Below, in pieces: positions 18,748 to 28,698 of a stretch of DNA of 64,000 nt. Each line of letters begins with the position of its first letter. Positions within the stretch are counted from its first letter, which is position 1. Origin of the DNA: HGM04593 sp045644465. GTDB lineage: Bacteria; Bacteroidota; Bacteroidia; Bacteroidales; Bacteroidaceae. The position numbers were made by a program, and so were the translations under genes. The notes under the pieces are model-generated. The model was given only the letters and a program-made list of their open reading frames with translations, was not told the origin of the DNA and searched no databases. The stretch is taken from NCBI GenBank assembly GCA_045644465.1, contig JAZRGV010000029.1, forward strand, positions 18,873 through 82,872, read 5' to 3'.

Positions 18748-19639
18748 TATATACCATACCCCGGTTCTCCTAAAGGAGAGTGTTGACGGCATGCAGATAT
18801 CGCAGAATGATATTTGTATAGATGTTACATTTGGTGGTGGAGGACACTCAAGAGAGATTCTCACAAGGCTTGGTTCAAAAGGACATTTGTACAGTTTCGA
18901 CCAAGACGAGGATGCCGAAAAGAATGCACCTGAAGACAAGCGTTTTACTTTTGTGCGCAGTAACTTCCGTTTCATATACAACTTTATGCATTACCACAAT
19001 GCGACAGAAGTAGATGCCATTCTTGCCGACTTGGGAGTTTCAGGTCATCACTTTGATGACGAGACACGCGGTTTCTCTTTCCGTTTCGATGCTGCACTCG
19101 ACATGCGCATGAACAAACGTGGCGGCGAGACAGCTGCCGACCTGCTGAACAACGCAACAGAAGAGGAACTGACACGAATTTTCAAGCTCTATGGCGAACT
19201 AAACTGTTCCCGTAAACTTGCGGCAAAGATTGTCAAGGAGAGAAGCGTCAAACCCATACAGCGAGTAAACGAACTTATTGAGATAGCAAAGCCTTTTTGC
19301 CCACCACAGCGCGAAAAGAAAGAGATGGCCAAGATATTCCAGGCCCTGCGTATAGAGATTAACCAAGAGGTTGAGACATTAAAAGAAATGCTTGTCAGCG
19401 CAAAAGAACTGCTAAAACCTGGCGGTCGCCTGGTGGTTATCACATACCACTCCATCGAAGACCGAATAGTAAAAAACTTTATGAAAAGCGGGAACTTTGA
19501 CGGAATTCTGGAAAAGGATTTCTTTGGAAGATCCACTTCGCCTTTTGAGATGAAAAAGGTTATTGTTCCTACAGACGAGGAATTGGAAGCAAACCCACGC
19601 TCACGAAGCGCAAAACTACGAATTGCCATAAAGATATAA
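18734..19639 (+). CDS. rsmH: 16S rRNA (cytosine-1402-N4)-methyltransferase RsmH
   Basis: A 301-residue SAM-dependent methyltransferase (formerly MraW). Motif I is IDVTFGGGGHSREIL near residue 28; ILADLGVSGHHFDDETRGFSF near 95 and RLVVITYHSIEDRIVKNF near 235 are family signatures. It methylates N4 of C1402 in the ribosomal decoding centre. Its start overlaps the end of mraZ, and ftsL follows after one base. Confidence 0.97.
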   Translation: MNENNIYHTPVLLKESVDGMQISQNDICIDVTFGGGGHSREILTRLGSKGHLYSFDQDEDAEKNAPEDKRFTFVRSNFRFIYNFMHYHNATEVDAILADLGVSGHHFDDETRGFSFRFDAALDMRMNKRGGETAADLLNNATEEELTRIFKLYGELNCSRKLAAKIVKERSVKPIQRVNELIEIAKPFCPPQREKKEMAKIFQALRIEINQEVETLKEMLVSAKELLKPGGRLVVITYHSIEDRIVKNFMKSGNFDGILEKDFFGRSTSPFEMKKVIVPTDEELEANPRSRSAKLRIAIKI

Positions 19640-19640
19640 G

Positions 19641-19991
19641 ATGAACGAAAACAAGAACAGAGAAAAAAAGAAAAAGAGTGGAATAATGAACCGCATTATG
19701 GGCGGTGATTTTTTCACCAGCAAAATTATCACAGACAATATTTGGCTGATTGCACTGATAGTTTTGTATTCGTTCTTTTATGTAAGCAACCGTTACGAAT
19801 ATGAGCAGGAGCTACTGAAGATTGACCGTCTGACAAAAAGAAGAGACAAGCTTAAGAACAACCTGCTTACATTAAAGAGTGAATTTTCATACAAAAGCCG
19901 ACAAACCGAAATAGAGAAGTTTCTTAAAGAGAAAAACAGCGATATCAAGGTTGCTACAAAACCATTATATAAAGTAAAAAAAGATAAGTAA
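19641..19991 (+). CDS. ftsL: FtsL-like cell division protein
   Basis: A 116-residue bitopic protein: a lysine-rich cytoplasmic start, one membrane helix (DNIWLIALIVLYSFFYVS, about 34-51), then a periplasmic coiled coil (YEQELLKIDRLTKRRDKL). Sequence conservation of FtsL is low, so the call relies on topology and its place between rsmH and ftsI, where Bacteroidetes carry their FtsL. It would join FtsQ and an FtsB-like partner at the divisome. Confidence 0.8.
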   Translation: MNENKNREKKKKSGIMNRIMGGDFFTSKIITDNIWLIALIVLYSFFYVSNRYEYEQELLKIDRLTKRRDKLKNNLLTLKSEFSYKSRQTEIEKFLKEKNSDIKVATKPLYKVKKDK

Positions 19992-19993
19992 AA

Positions 19994-22240
19994 ATGTTCA
20001 ATTTCCGTGAGAATATAATTTTTCGCTACAACCTGCTAGTGTTGTTTGCATTTACCTTATTTGCCCTTGTAATCATTGGCAATGCAGGTGTCATTATGTT
20101 CAAGGAGAGGGACTTTTGGGAAGAAATAAAGAAAAGGAACATCCGTTTCAACGTACCAATAGAGCCTTATCGCGGTAATATTCTCAACGACAATGGCGAA
20201 CTGATGGTGAGTACGCTTCCTATTTATAGAATACACATCGATTTCAAATATATAAACAAGCACAGCAAAAGAGAACAAAATGAGACAATGCAGAAGAGGG
20301 ATTCGCTTTGGACTAACCATCTTGACGAATTGTGCATTGGCCTTAACGAGATTTTTCCACAAAAGAGCGTAGAGAGTTTCAAGAAAGACCTTTCATATGG
20401 CTATAGGAATAAAAAAAGGTATCACCCTCTATACAATCGCAAGATCTCGTACACCCAATATCTGCGTATTCTTGAGCTACCCATTATGAACAAAGGCCGA
20501 AAGTACAGCGGTATAATTGTTGAAGAAGAGATACAACGCAAGAACATCTTCGGCGACATAGGCATGAGTACGTTCGGCATCGTACGTAAGACTACCGACA
20601 ACAACAAAAAAGAGATTGAAGAGATCAACGGCCTTGAAAAGAAATACGATAAATCGTTGCGTGGCACACCAGGAGTGGGACGCAGGGAAAAGATTGGTGG
20701 AAAATTCATTCTCAAAACCGACAAACCTACAGAGAATGGTATGGATATACAGACAACCATAAGTTCGGAGATGCTCGATATTTGTGAAAACGCAGTAAAA
20801 AAAGTTCTTGAAAAGCATCATTTGCCTGCAGGTTGGGCCATTTTGATGGAAACAGAAACCGGCGACATAAAATCAATAGTCAACCTAACCAGATTAAGTA
20901 ACGGACAGTATGCCGAAACAATAGAAAACATACCCAACAATCCAACACCCAATCATGCGCTATGCCGTTTGATGGAACCAGGTTCTATTTTCAAGACAGT
21001 GGCACTGACAGCCGCTATCGAAGACGGCAAGCTGACGACAAAGGATTCAGTAATAGCATATAAATCGAAAGTATGCTATTTTGGAAAACAAAAAGTCACC
21101 GACGAGATGTACCGCGACAATGGAACAGGTAAATACAGCATGGCAGAAGCCCTAAAATACTCGTCAAACATAAGCATGGTGCAGTACATTAGAAAGGCAT
21201 ACGGAAAAAATCCGAAGGAGTACACCAACACGTTGCTAAGATTCGGATTGACAGAAAACTACAAACTTATTGATAGCGAGACAACACCATACCTCACCCT
21301 ACCCGACACAAAGAGATGGAACGGATTCAGTTTGAATTCAATGTCCTATGGATACGCGGTAGGTATGACCGGAATAAATATACTTTCATTCTACAACACC
21401 ATTGCCAACGGTGGAAAGCAGATGCAGCCAAGGCTTGTAAAGGCTATTATAAAAGATGGAGAAATTATTGAAGAATTCCCCACAAAAGTCATAAACAAGC
21501 AACTTATATCAAAAGCAACAACCGACACTATTACAAGCCTTTTGATTGAGGTAGTAAACGGCAAAGACGGAACCGGAGCGCGTGCGAAATCAAAGCTGAT
21601 GACCGTAGCCGGAAAGACAGGAACAGCCAATATTCCTAACTCAAAGACCGGAGCATACGACAACAGCGAGAAGATGATGAGTTTCTGCGGATTCTTTCCA
21701 GCAGAAAGCCCTAAATACACCTTGCTTGTACAGATGATGTACGACAAGAAACAAGACACACGTCCCGATTCCCTAAAAATAAAACTTGGTGGCGGCAGCA
21801 GTGCGGCCATTGCATTCAAGGAGATTGCAGAGAAGATTATGGCACAACAGAATGCCGTTCCACTTGAAGCCGCATGCGACACAATAAACAACCGTCTGCC
21901 GGTAGTAAAGGCTGGCAACATCTTCGAGGCAAGCAAAATACTAAAGGAGCTGGAACACCCCATGTACAAACACTCATGGATAGACGAGAACAGAGAAAAC
22001 ACAGTATGGGGAAATGCAGAACTTGAAAACGACAGCATATACAAGTTCAAAAGCAAAACCTTCAACCCCGAATTTGTTCCGAATGTATGCGGAATGGGAG
22101 CAAAGGATGCCGTATATCTTATGCAACAATGCAACCTCGACGTTGAGATAAGCGGTTATGGCACAGTAAAATCACAAAGCATAACTGCAGGCACAAGAAT
22201 AAAAGGAAAAAGAACCGTAAAACTGACACTCGCGCCATAA
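19994..22240 (+). CDS. ftsI: Penicillin-binding protein 3-type transpeptidase FtsI with C-terminal PASTA domain
   Basis: A 748-residue class B PBP: one N-terminal membrane helix (about 12-33), a PBP dimerisation domain beginning near VPIEPYRGNIL (residue 54), and a transpeptidase domain with the serine nucleophile in PGSIFKT near 331, SSN near 390 and KTGTA near 541. The last 60 residues (VPNVCGMGAKDAVYLMQQ onward) form one PASTA repeat. It cross-links septal peptidoglycan and is the usual target of division-blocking beta-lactams. Two bases after ftsL, 22 before murE. Confidence 0.96.
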   Translation: MFNFRENIIFRYNLLVLFAFTLFALVIIGNAGVIMFKERDFWEEIKKRNIRFNVPIEPYRGNILNDNGELMVSTLPIYRIHIDFKYINKHSKREQNETMQKRDSLWTNHLDELCIGLNEIFPQKSVESFKKDLSYGYRNKKRYHPLYNRKISYTQYLRILELPIMNKGRKYSGIIVEEEIQRKNIFGDIGMSTFGIVRKTTDNNKKEIEEINGLEKKYDKSLRGTPGVGRREKIGGKFILKTDKPTENGMDIQTTISSEMLDICENAVKKVLEKHHLPAGWAILMETETGDIKSIVNLTRLSNGQYAETIENIPNNPTPNHALCRLMEPGSIFKTVALTAAIEDGKLTTKDSVIAYKSKVCYFGKQKVTDEMYRDNGTGKYSMAEALKYSSNISMVQYIRKAYGKNPKEYTNTLLRFGLTENYKLIDSETTPYLTLPDTKRWNGFSLNSMSYGYAVGMTGINILSFYNTIANGGKQMQPRLVKAIIKDGEIIEEFPTKVINKQLISKATTDTITSLLIEVVNGKDGTGARAKSKLMTVAGKTGTANIPNSKTGAYDNSEKMMSFCGFFPAESPKYTLLVQMMYDKKQDTRPDSLKIKLGGGSSAAIAFKEIAEKIMAQQNAVPLEAACDTINNRLPVVKAGNIFEASKILKELEHPMYKHSWIDENRENTVWGNAELENDSIYKFKSKTFNPEFVPNVCGMGAKDAVYLMQQCNLDVEISGYGTVKSQSITAGTRIKGKRTVKLTLAP

Positions 22241-22262
22241 ATAATATATATAAGGAAGAAAT

Positions 22263-23717
22263 ATGAAACTTAGCGAACTATTAAAAAACATACAATACAC
22301 CCGAGTAATAATGCCAAAAGATGAGGTTGAAGTACTTGGAGTAAATATCGATTCGCGTCTTGTAAAAGATGGTGATATGTTCATTGCCGTAAGAGGTACA
22401 CAAACCGACGGCCATGCATATATCAACGCCGCCGAGGAGAAAGGTGCTGTTGCCATTGTATGCGAAGAGTTGCCGGAACGACAGAACCCAAACATTGCAT
22501 ACATTAATGTTGCCAATGCACAAAGCATCACGGGCAGATTGGCAACTGCATTCTACGGCGACCCTTCAAGAAAACTGACACTTGTTGGTGTGACGGGCAC
22601 AAACGGTAAGACAACCATTGCCACATTGCTATATACACTATTTATGGAAATGGGACATAAGTGCGGTCTGTTATCAACTGTATGCAACTACATAAACGGA
22701 ACAGCCTATCCATCGACACACACGACACCCGATGCCATTTCTCTTAACAAGCTGTTGGCAAAAATGGTGGAAGAAGGATGCGAATATGCATTCATGGAGG
22801 TTAGTTCACATGCTCTTGCGCAGGAAAGAGTTGGTGGACTAGAGTTCGCAGGAGCTATTTTCACAAACCTCACACGCGACCACATGGACTTCCACGAGAA
22901 TATGGATAACTACCTAAAGGCAAAGAAGAGTTTCTTTGACAACCTGCCTCGTAATGCCTTTGCAATCACCAATCTCGACGACAAGAACGGCCCTGTGATG
23001 GTGCAGAACTGCCGTGCCGACATAAAATACTATTCGACACGCACCATAAGCGACTATAAAGCACGCTTGCTCGAAACACATCTTGACGGTATGATTCTTG
23101 AATTCAACAACCGCGAGTTCAACACCATGCTGACAGGACGTTTCAACATAAGCAACCTGCTTGCAATATTCGGAGCAGCCGTTGAACTTGGCAAGAATGC
23201 CGAAGATGTACTATGTGTACTTAGCACATTAAAACCTGTTTCGGGACGTTTCGAGACCATACAGTCACCTAATGGCATAACAGCAATAGTAGATTACGCA
23301 CACACTCCCGACGCCATAAAGAATGTCCTTGGCACTGTAAAGGATGTATTGCGTGGTAACGGAAACATAATAACAGTTATAGGTGCCGGTGGAAACCGCG
23401 ACAAGGGTAAACGCCCCATAATGGCAGTCGAAGCTGTCAAAAACAGCAACAAAGTGATACTCACATCGGACAATCCGCGCAACGAGGAGCCTCAGGATAT
23501 TATTAACGATATGCTGGCAGGACTAAGCGATGAACAAAAGAGAAATGTGTTGTCAATAACAGACCGCAAAGAAGCCATAAGAACAGCATGCGCCTTGGCC
23601 AACAAAGGCGATGTTGTAGTAGTTGCAGGTAAGGGACACGAGGACTATCAAGAGATAAAGGGAGTTAAACATCACTTCGACGACAAAGAAGTTATAAGAG
23701 AAATATTTAATATCTGA
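22263..23717 (+). CDS. murE: UDP-MurNAc-L-alanyl-D-glutamate--2,6-diaminopimelate ligase
   Basis: A 484-residue Mur ligase. ATP site GVTGTNGKTTIATL near residue 108; STHTTPDAISLNKLL near 152; the carbamylated-lysine region follows MDFHENMDNYLKAKKSF; and SDNPRNEEP near 400 contains the DNPR motif that selects meso-diaminopimelate rather than lysine. It adds the third residue of the peptidoglycan stem peptide in the cytoplasm. The wall is therefore inferred to be the DAP type. Confidence 0.97.
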   Translation: MKLSELLKNIQYTRVIMPKDEVEVLGVNIDSRLVKDGDMFIAVRGTQTDGHAYINAAEEKGAVAIVCEELPERQNPNIAYINVANAQSITGRLATAFYGDPSRKLTLVGVTGTNGKTTIATLLYTLFMEMGHKCGLLSTVCNYINGTAYPSTHTTPDAISLNKLLAKMVEEGCEYAFMEVSSHALAQERVGGLEFAGAIFTNLTRDHMDFHENMDNYLKAKKSFFDNLPRNAFAITNLDDKNGPVMVQNCRADIKYYSTRTISDYKARLLETHLDGMILEFNNREFNTMLTGRFNISNLLAIFGAAVELGKNAEDVLCVLSTLKPVSGRFETIQSPNGITAIVDYAHTPDAIKNVLGTVKDVLRGNGNIITVIGAGGNRDKGKRPIMAVEAVKNSNKVILTSDNPRNEEPQDIINDMLAGLSDEQKRNVLSITDRKEAIRTACALANKGDVVVVAGKGHEDYQEIKGVKHHFDDKEVIREIFNI

Positions 23718-23721
23718 GAAT

Positions 23722-24981
23722 ATGCTGCATTATATTTTTGATTGGGTAGTAAAAAGCGACCTTCCGGGAGCAAGACTTCTGACATACGTATCGTTCAGGT
23801 CATTGATTGCTGTTGTACTGTCTTTGTTGCTGTCGGCATGGTTAGGTGGTATTCTTATCAAATACTTCAAGAAAAAGCAGATTACAGAGACGCTGCGCGA
23901 ATTTGACAAGAACAACCTGAAAGCCGGAGTACCGACAATGGGCGGTCTGATTATTATAATAGCCATTCTGATACCATGTCTGCTTATTGGAAAGCTCAAT
24001 AATGTATATATGCTTCTACTATTGGCAACAACTGTGTGGCTGGGTATTCTTGGATTTGCCGATGACTACATAAAGACTTTCAAGAAGAATAAAGACGGAA
24101 TACCCGGAAAGGTAAAGATTATAGCACAGGTTGCTCTTGGACTGGCGATAGGCCTTACTCTATATCTGAGCCCACAAGCTGTAATGCGTGAGAATATAAC
24201 TATAGAGAACTCAAACAACACCGAGGAGGTATTTCACAAGAAGACACCTGAAAAATTGAACAAGACAACTATACCGTTCATAAAGAACCACAATCTCGAC
24301 TACAGCGAGATAATGTCGTTCTGCGGTAAATACAAAGAAGAAGCCGGTTGGATTCTATTTGTCATTGTTACAATACTTGTTGTTACAGCAGTTTCCAACG
24401 GTGCAAACCTTAACGACGGTATGGACGGCATGCTTGCCGGCAATGCCGCCATCATAGGCATTGCCCTTGCCCTGCTGGCCTACGTATCGAGCCACGTAGG
24501 ATGGGCAGAGTACCTTAACATCATGTTCCTGCCCGGTGCCGAGGAGATTGTTGTCTTTATATTCGCCTTCATTGGTGCACTCATTGGTTTCCTCTGGTAC
24601 AACGCCTACCCAGCCCAAGTATTCATGGGCGATACCGGCAGTCTTACCATTGGCGGAATAATCGGTGTAACAGCAATACTTATACACAAGGAGATTCTGC
24701 TCATACTGCTCTGTGGTGTATTTGTTGCCGAAAATCTGTCGGTAATAATGCAGGTAGCATACTTCAAACAGGGCAAAAAGAAAGGAATAAAACAGAGAAT
24801 CTTCCGCAGAACACCACTTCACCATCACTACAATGTCGAAGACGAAAAGCTCGACAAAGAGTGTACATACATATTCAAAGGCCCCGAAAGGCCATTGCAT
24901 GAAGCAAAGATTACTTTACGTTTTTGGATTGTAACGATTATTATGGCTGTTATAACCATCTTGACACTAAAGATAAGATAA
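23722..24981 (+). CDS. mraY: Phospho-N-acetylmuramoyl-pentapeptide-transferase
   Basis: A 419-residue multipass protein that transfers phospho-MurNAc-pentapeptide to undecaprenyl phosphate, forming lipid I. Signatures: AGVPTMGGLIII near residue 69, LGFADDYIKTFKKNKDG near 110, NGANLNDGMDGMLAG near 230, and FMGDTGSLTIGG near 305 with the catalytic aspartates. A hydrophilic insert of roughly 60 residues (about 155-215) makes it longer than the E. coli enzyme; such inserts are known in Bacteroidetes. Four bases after murE and abutting murD. Confidence 0.97.
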   Translation: MLHYIFDWVVKSDLPGARLLTYVSFRSLIAVVLSLLLSAWLGGILIKYFKKKQITETLREFDKNNLKAGVPTMGGLIIIIAILIPCLLIGKLNNVYMLLLLATTVWLGILGFADDYIKTFKKNKDGIPGKVKIIAQVALGLAIGLTLYLSPQAVMRENITIENSNNTEEVFHKKTPEKLNKTTIPFIKNHNLDYSEIMSFCGKYKEEAGWILFVIVTILVVTAVSNGANLNDGMDGMLAGNAAIIGIALALLAYVSSHVGWAEYLNIMFLPGAEEIVVFIFAFIGALIGFLWYNAYPAQVFMGDTGSLTIGGIIGVTAILIHKEILLILLCGVFVAENLSVIMQVAYFKQGKKKGIKQRIFRRTPLHHHYNVEDEKLDKECTYIFKGPERPLHEAKITLRFWIVTIIMAVITILTLKIR

Positions 24982-26313
24982 ATGGAAAAGAAGATTGTAA
25001 TATTAGGTGCAGGAGAGAGCGGTTGCGGAGCGGCTGTGCTGGCAAAGAAGCTCGGGTTCGAAGTTTTTGTTTCGGACTTTGGTGCTATAGCAGACAACTA
25101 CAAACGTATGCTTGACGAAAAAGGCATAGCATGGGAAGAGAAGAGACACACCGAGGAAATTATACTTAGTGCAGGCGAGATTATCAAAAGCCCGGGCATA
25201 CCCAATGAAGCACCAATAATAGTAAAGGCAAAGAATGCCGGAATACCCATCATCTCGGAGATTGAATTTGCAGGGCGATATACTAGAGCCAAAATGATAT
25301 GCATCACCGGTAGCAACGGCAAGACAACAACCACTTCGTTGATATATCATATCTTCCGTGAAGCAGGACTGAATGTAGGACTTGCAGGAAACATTGGCAA
25401 CAGTCTTGCCCTGCAGGTGGCTGAGGGAGACAAAGACTATTACATTGTTGAGTTGAGTAGTTTCCAGCTCGACAATATGTACGAGTTCCGCGCAAACGTA
25501 GCCGTTCTGATGAACATCACCCCCGACCATCTCGATCGTTATGGATACGATATGCAAAACTATGTTGACGCAAAGTTGCGTATTCTCCAGAACCAGGAAG
25601 CGGGAGATGCATTCGTCTATTGGAACGACGACCCCATAATAAAAAAGGAGTTACCTAAATACAAGCATGGCAAACTCTACCCATTTGCAGAATCAAAGCA
25701 TAAGGATGCTGCCGCATATACCGAGGCCGAAAAACTCATATTTACAGAGCCAACACCATTCAATATGGAACTTGAAGAGTTGTCCTTGACAGGAAAACAC
25801 AACCTATACAACTCCATGGCTGCAGGTATATCGGCCAACGTTGCCGGAATACGCAAAGAGACCATACGCGAGGCGTTGAGTTCTTTTGCAGGCGTTGAGC
25901 ACCGACTCGAAAAAGTGGCAAAAGTAAACGGAGTTGAATATATCAATGACTCAAAGGCAACAAACGTTAACAGTTGCTGGTATGCCTTGCAGAGCATGAA
26001 AAGCAAGACCATTCTTATACTCGGTGGCAAAGACAAAGGCAACGACTACAACGAGATTACCGACCTTGTAAAAGAGAAATGCAGCGGACTCATATTCCTT
26101 GGAGCCGACAATAGCAAATTACACCAATTCTTCGATGGTTTTGGGTTGCCTATAGCCGACACATCCTCTATGCAGGAGTGCGTACAGGCAGCCTATGCAA
26201 TGGCCAAGAAAGGAGAGACTGTTCTTTTGAGTCCATGCTGCGCAAGTTTCGACCTGTTCAAGAGTTACGAAGACCGTGGCAAACAGTTTAAAGAGTATGT
26301 TTGTAAACTATAA
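24982..26313 (+). CDS. murD: UDP-N-acetylmuramoyl-L-alanine--D-glutamate ligase
   Basis: A 443-residue Mur ligase. N-terminal Rossmann-like UMP-binding domain (VILGAGESGCGAAVLAKKL), KSPGIPNEAP near 68, ATP loop ITGSNGKTTTTSLIYHI near 108, ELSSFQLDN near 153, and NITPDHLDRYG near 178. It adds D-glutamate to UDP-MurNAc-L-Ala. No gap separates it from mraY and six bases lead to ftsW. Confidence 0.97.
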   Translation: MEKKIVILGAGESGCGAAVLAKKLGFEVFVSDFGAIADNYKRMLDEKGIAWEEKRHTEEIILSAGEIIKSPGIPNEAPIIVKAKNAGIPIISEIEFAGRYTRAKMICITGSNGKTTTTSLIYHIFREAGLNVGLAGNIGNSLALQVAEGDKDYYIVELSSFQLDNMYEFRANVAVLMNITPDHLDRYGYDMQNYVDAKLRILQNQEAGDAFVYWNDDPIIKKELPKYKHGKLYPFAESKHKDAAAYTEAEKLIFTEPTPFNMELEELSLTGKHNLYNSMAAGISANVAGIRKETIREALSSFAGVEHRLEKVAKVNGVEYINDSKATNVNSCWYALQSMKSKTILILGGKDKGNDYNEITDLVKEKCSGLIFLGADNSKLHQFFDGFGLPIADTSSMQECVQAAYAMAKKGETVLLSPCCASFDLFKSYEDRGKQFKEYVCKL

Positions 26314-26319
26314 ATTCAG

Positions 26320-27549
26320 ATGGGAGTAGAACAATTAAAAAAATACCTATTTAAAGGAGATAAGACCATTTGGATTATTTTCTTTATCATCTGCGCAATA
26401 TCTTGGGTGGAGGTATTCAGTGCAACCAGCAGGCAGATAAACGACGTTAATGGCAACTACCTACAGCCCATCATCAAACATACCATATTCCTTATTGCCG
26501 GAATTCTGGTTGTCTTTATCATGCACTACATGAAAGTGGCATGGATAAAAAAGATGACATTCATCATTTATGCATTAGGAGTCATCGGAGTCATCTGGGC
26601 ACAGTTTGACGAGAGTTCGCATATCAACGGCAGTGCGCGATGGATAAAGATTATGGGTATGACATTCCAACCAATGGAACTTGTCAAGATGGGGCTTGTT
26701 ATGGTTACGGCGTATATCAGTTCCGAATATCGGGACGAAGATGGTACAAGCCGTGTCGCATTGAAATATATTGCTCTCTTTGGTGCGCTTCCCATAATCC
26801 TAATATTAAAAGAGAACCTCTCTACTGCAGCCATCATATTACTCACTCTTTATGGAATGATGTTTGTATGCCGTTACCCCAAAGGGCAGATGCTTAAAAT
26901 ATTAGGCATTGCAATAGCAACGGTAACCCTCGGAGTTACGCTTATTATGTTGGCACCTGAGAAATGGGGCGAAGATAAGGGTTTCAAGCAAAAGGTCATA
27001 ACCTGGAAACACCGTATTGTCGATTCTGTCAAAAGCGAGCCTGTAACACCCGAAAACTACGTCATAGAGAATGAGCAAAGAACATATGCAAACATAGCCA
27101 TCGCATCGAGCAACATTCTGGGATGTGGCCCTGGCAACTCAAAGCAACGCGATTTCATACCGCACGCACAATCGGACTTCATCTATGCGATAATCATAGA
27201 GGAGCTTGGCTTGGCAGGAGGAATCTTTGTTCTGCTGCTATACATGACATTGTTGTTCCGATGTGGAAAAATCGCGAAGAAATGTGAAGACGCATATCCG
27301 GCATACCTTGTTATGGGAGTGGGAATGATCATAACCCTGCAAGCATTGGTGCATATGTATATCTCCGTTGGTGATTTTGTTACAGGACAACCTTTGCCAC
27401 TGATAAGCCAGGGTGGTACCTCGGTTATAATAAACTGCGTATATATAGGTATGATTCTGAGCATAAGCCGATATGCAAAGAAGGCCAGTGCCAACCCCAA
27501 GCAGACTTTTGAAGAGATAGACAACGAAAGCATAATCCCAAACAATTAG
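26320..27549 (+). CDS. ftsW: SEDS-family peptidoglycan glycosyltransferase FtsW
   Basis: A 409-residue SEDS protein with about ten membrane helices. Conserved parts include NGSARWIKIMGMTFQPMELVKMG near residue 105 and the last-loop motif VTGQPLPLISQGGTSVI near 355. FtsW polymerises septal glycan strands from lipid II together with FtsI. Its location between murD and murG identifies it as FtsW rather than RodA. The C-terminal tail after SRYAKKA is short and polar. Confidence 0.95.
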   Translation: MGVEQLKKYLFKGDKTIWIIFFIICAISWVEVFSATSRQINDVNGNYLQPIIKHTIFLIAGILVVFIMHYMKVAWIKKMTFIIYALGVIGVIWAQFDESSHINGSARWIKIMGMTFQPMELVKMGLVMVTAYISSEYRDEDGTSRVALKYIALFGALPIILILKENLSTAAIILLTLYGMMFVCRYPKGQMLKILGIAIATVTLGVTLIMLAPEKWGEDKGFKQKVITWKHRIVDSVKSEPVTPENYVIENEQRTYANIAIASSNILGCGPGNSKQRDFIPHAQSDFIYAIIIEELGLAGGIFVLLLYMTLLFRCGKIAKKCEDAYPAYLVMGVGMIITLQALVHMYISVGDFVTGQPLPLISQGGTSVIINCVYIGMILSISRYAKKASANPKQTFEEIDNESIIPNN

Positions 27550-27553
27550 TAAT

Positions 27554-28684
27554 ATGAAAAAAGAGTATAGAATAATCGTCAGCGGTGGCGGTACAGGCGG
27601 ACACATCTTCCCTGCCCTATCTATTGCAGATGCCATAAAGAGCAAACATCCCGAAGCGAAGATACTCTTTGTTGGTGCCGACAACAGAATGGAGATGCAA
27701 CGTGTTCCCGATGCAGGATATGAGATTGTAGGATTACCCATTGCCGGCTTCAACCGTAAAAATCTTCTAAAGAACATAAAAGTTCTTTGGCTCATTCTAA
27801 AAAGCCAAAGAATGGCAAAAAGAATAATTAAAAAGTTCGCGCCACACGCAGTGGTAGGCGTTGGTGGATACGCAAGCGGCCCAACACTTAAGATGGCTGC
27901 AGGAATGAATATCCCTACACTTATCCAGGAGCAGAATTCATATGCCGGTGTTACCAACAAGATTCTGTCAAAAAGTGCTAGAATGATTTGCGTGGCATAT
28001 GACGGTATGGAGCGGTTCTTCCCGAAAGAGAAAATAAAGATGACAGGCAACCCGGTACGCAAGAGCCTCATCGAGATGAGAACCAACCGCAGTGAAGCCA
28101 TAAAGACAATAGGACTCGACGAAAACAAGAAATGCGTGCTCATCGTTGGCGGAAGCCTTGGCGCACGAAGCATAAACGAAGCAGTACTTGCCAACATAGC
28201 TACTATAAGAGAAAACAGCAACATACAGTTCATTTGGCAAACAGGAAAGCTCTATTTCGAAGAAATGAAAGAGAGATGCGAAGCCATTGGCAAGCCCGAG
28301 AACATTACAATAACCGATTTTGTGTCAAACATGGCAGCGGCATTAGGCGCAGCCGACCTTGTTGTCTCACGTGCCGGAGCAGGTTCCATCTCGGAGTTTG
28401 CATTATTGGGCAAAGCCGTGATACTTGTGCCGTCGCCAAATGTCTCGGAAGACCATCAAACAAAAAACGCAATGGCCCTTGTAGAGAAAGAGGCAGCCAT
28501 ACACGTTCCCGACTCAAAAGCAAAAGAGGAACTGATAAAAACAGCAATCGATACAGTGCTTGATGAGAAAAAGATTGCTACTCTTGAAAAAAACGTTGAG
28601 AAACTGGGCATGCCAAACGCAGCAGAAATCATAGCCGAGGAGGTTATAAGACTTGCAGATGCATATATCGAAGCAAAACATTAA
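27554..28684 (+). CDS. murG: UDP-GlcNAc:lipid I N-acetylglucosaminyltransferase
   Basis: A 376-residue GT28 enzyme that makes lipid II on the inner face of the membrane. N-terminal glycine-rich loop SGGGTGGHIFPALSIADAI at residues 9-27, GVGGYASGPTLKMA near 100, the second loop VGGSLGARSINEAV near 197, and the UDP-GlcNAc signature SRAGAGSISEFALLGKAVILVP near 272. Length normal. Four bases after ftsW. Confidence 0.97.
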   Translation: MKKEYRIIVSGGGTGGHIFPALSIADAIKSKHPEAKILFVGADNRMEMQRVPDAGYEIVGLPIAGFNRKNLLKNIKVLWLILKSQRMAKRIIKKFAPHAVVGVGGYASGPTLKMAAGMNIPTLIQEQNSYAGVTNKILSKSARMICVAYDGMERFFPKEKIKMTGNPVRKSLIEMRTNRSEAIKTIGLDENKKCVLIVGGSLGARSINEAVLANIATIRENSNIQFIWQTGKLYFEEMKERCEAIGKPENITITDFVSNMAAALGAADLVVSRAGAGSISEFALLGKAVILVPSPNVSEDHQTKNAMALVEKEAAIHVPDSKAKEELIKTAIDTVLDEKKIATLEKNVEKLGMPNAAEIIAEEVIRLADAYIEAKH

Positions 28685-28698
28685 AAAAAGAGAAAAGA

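Noticed and set aside
27238..28233. 331-codon minus-strand frame opposite ftsW/murG
   Set aside because: Lies across two essential genes with intact motifs on the other strand; composition is that of a complement frame.
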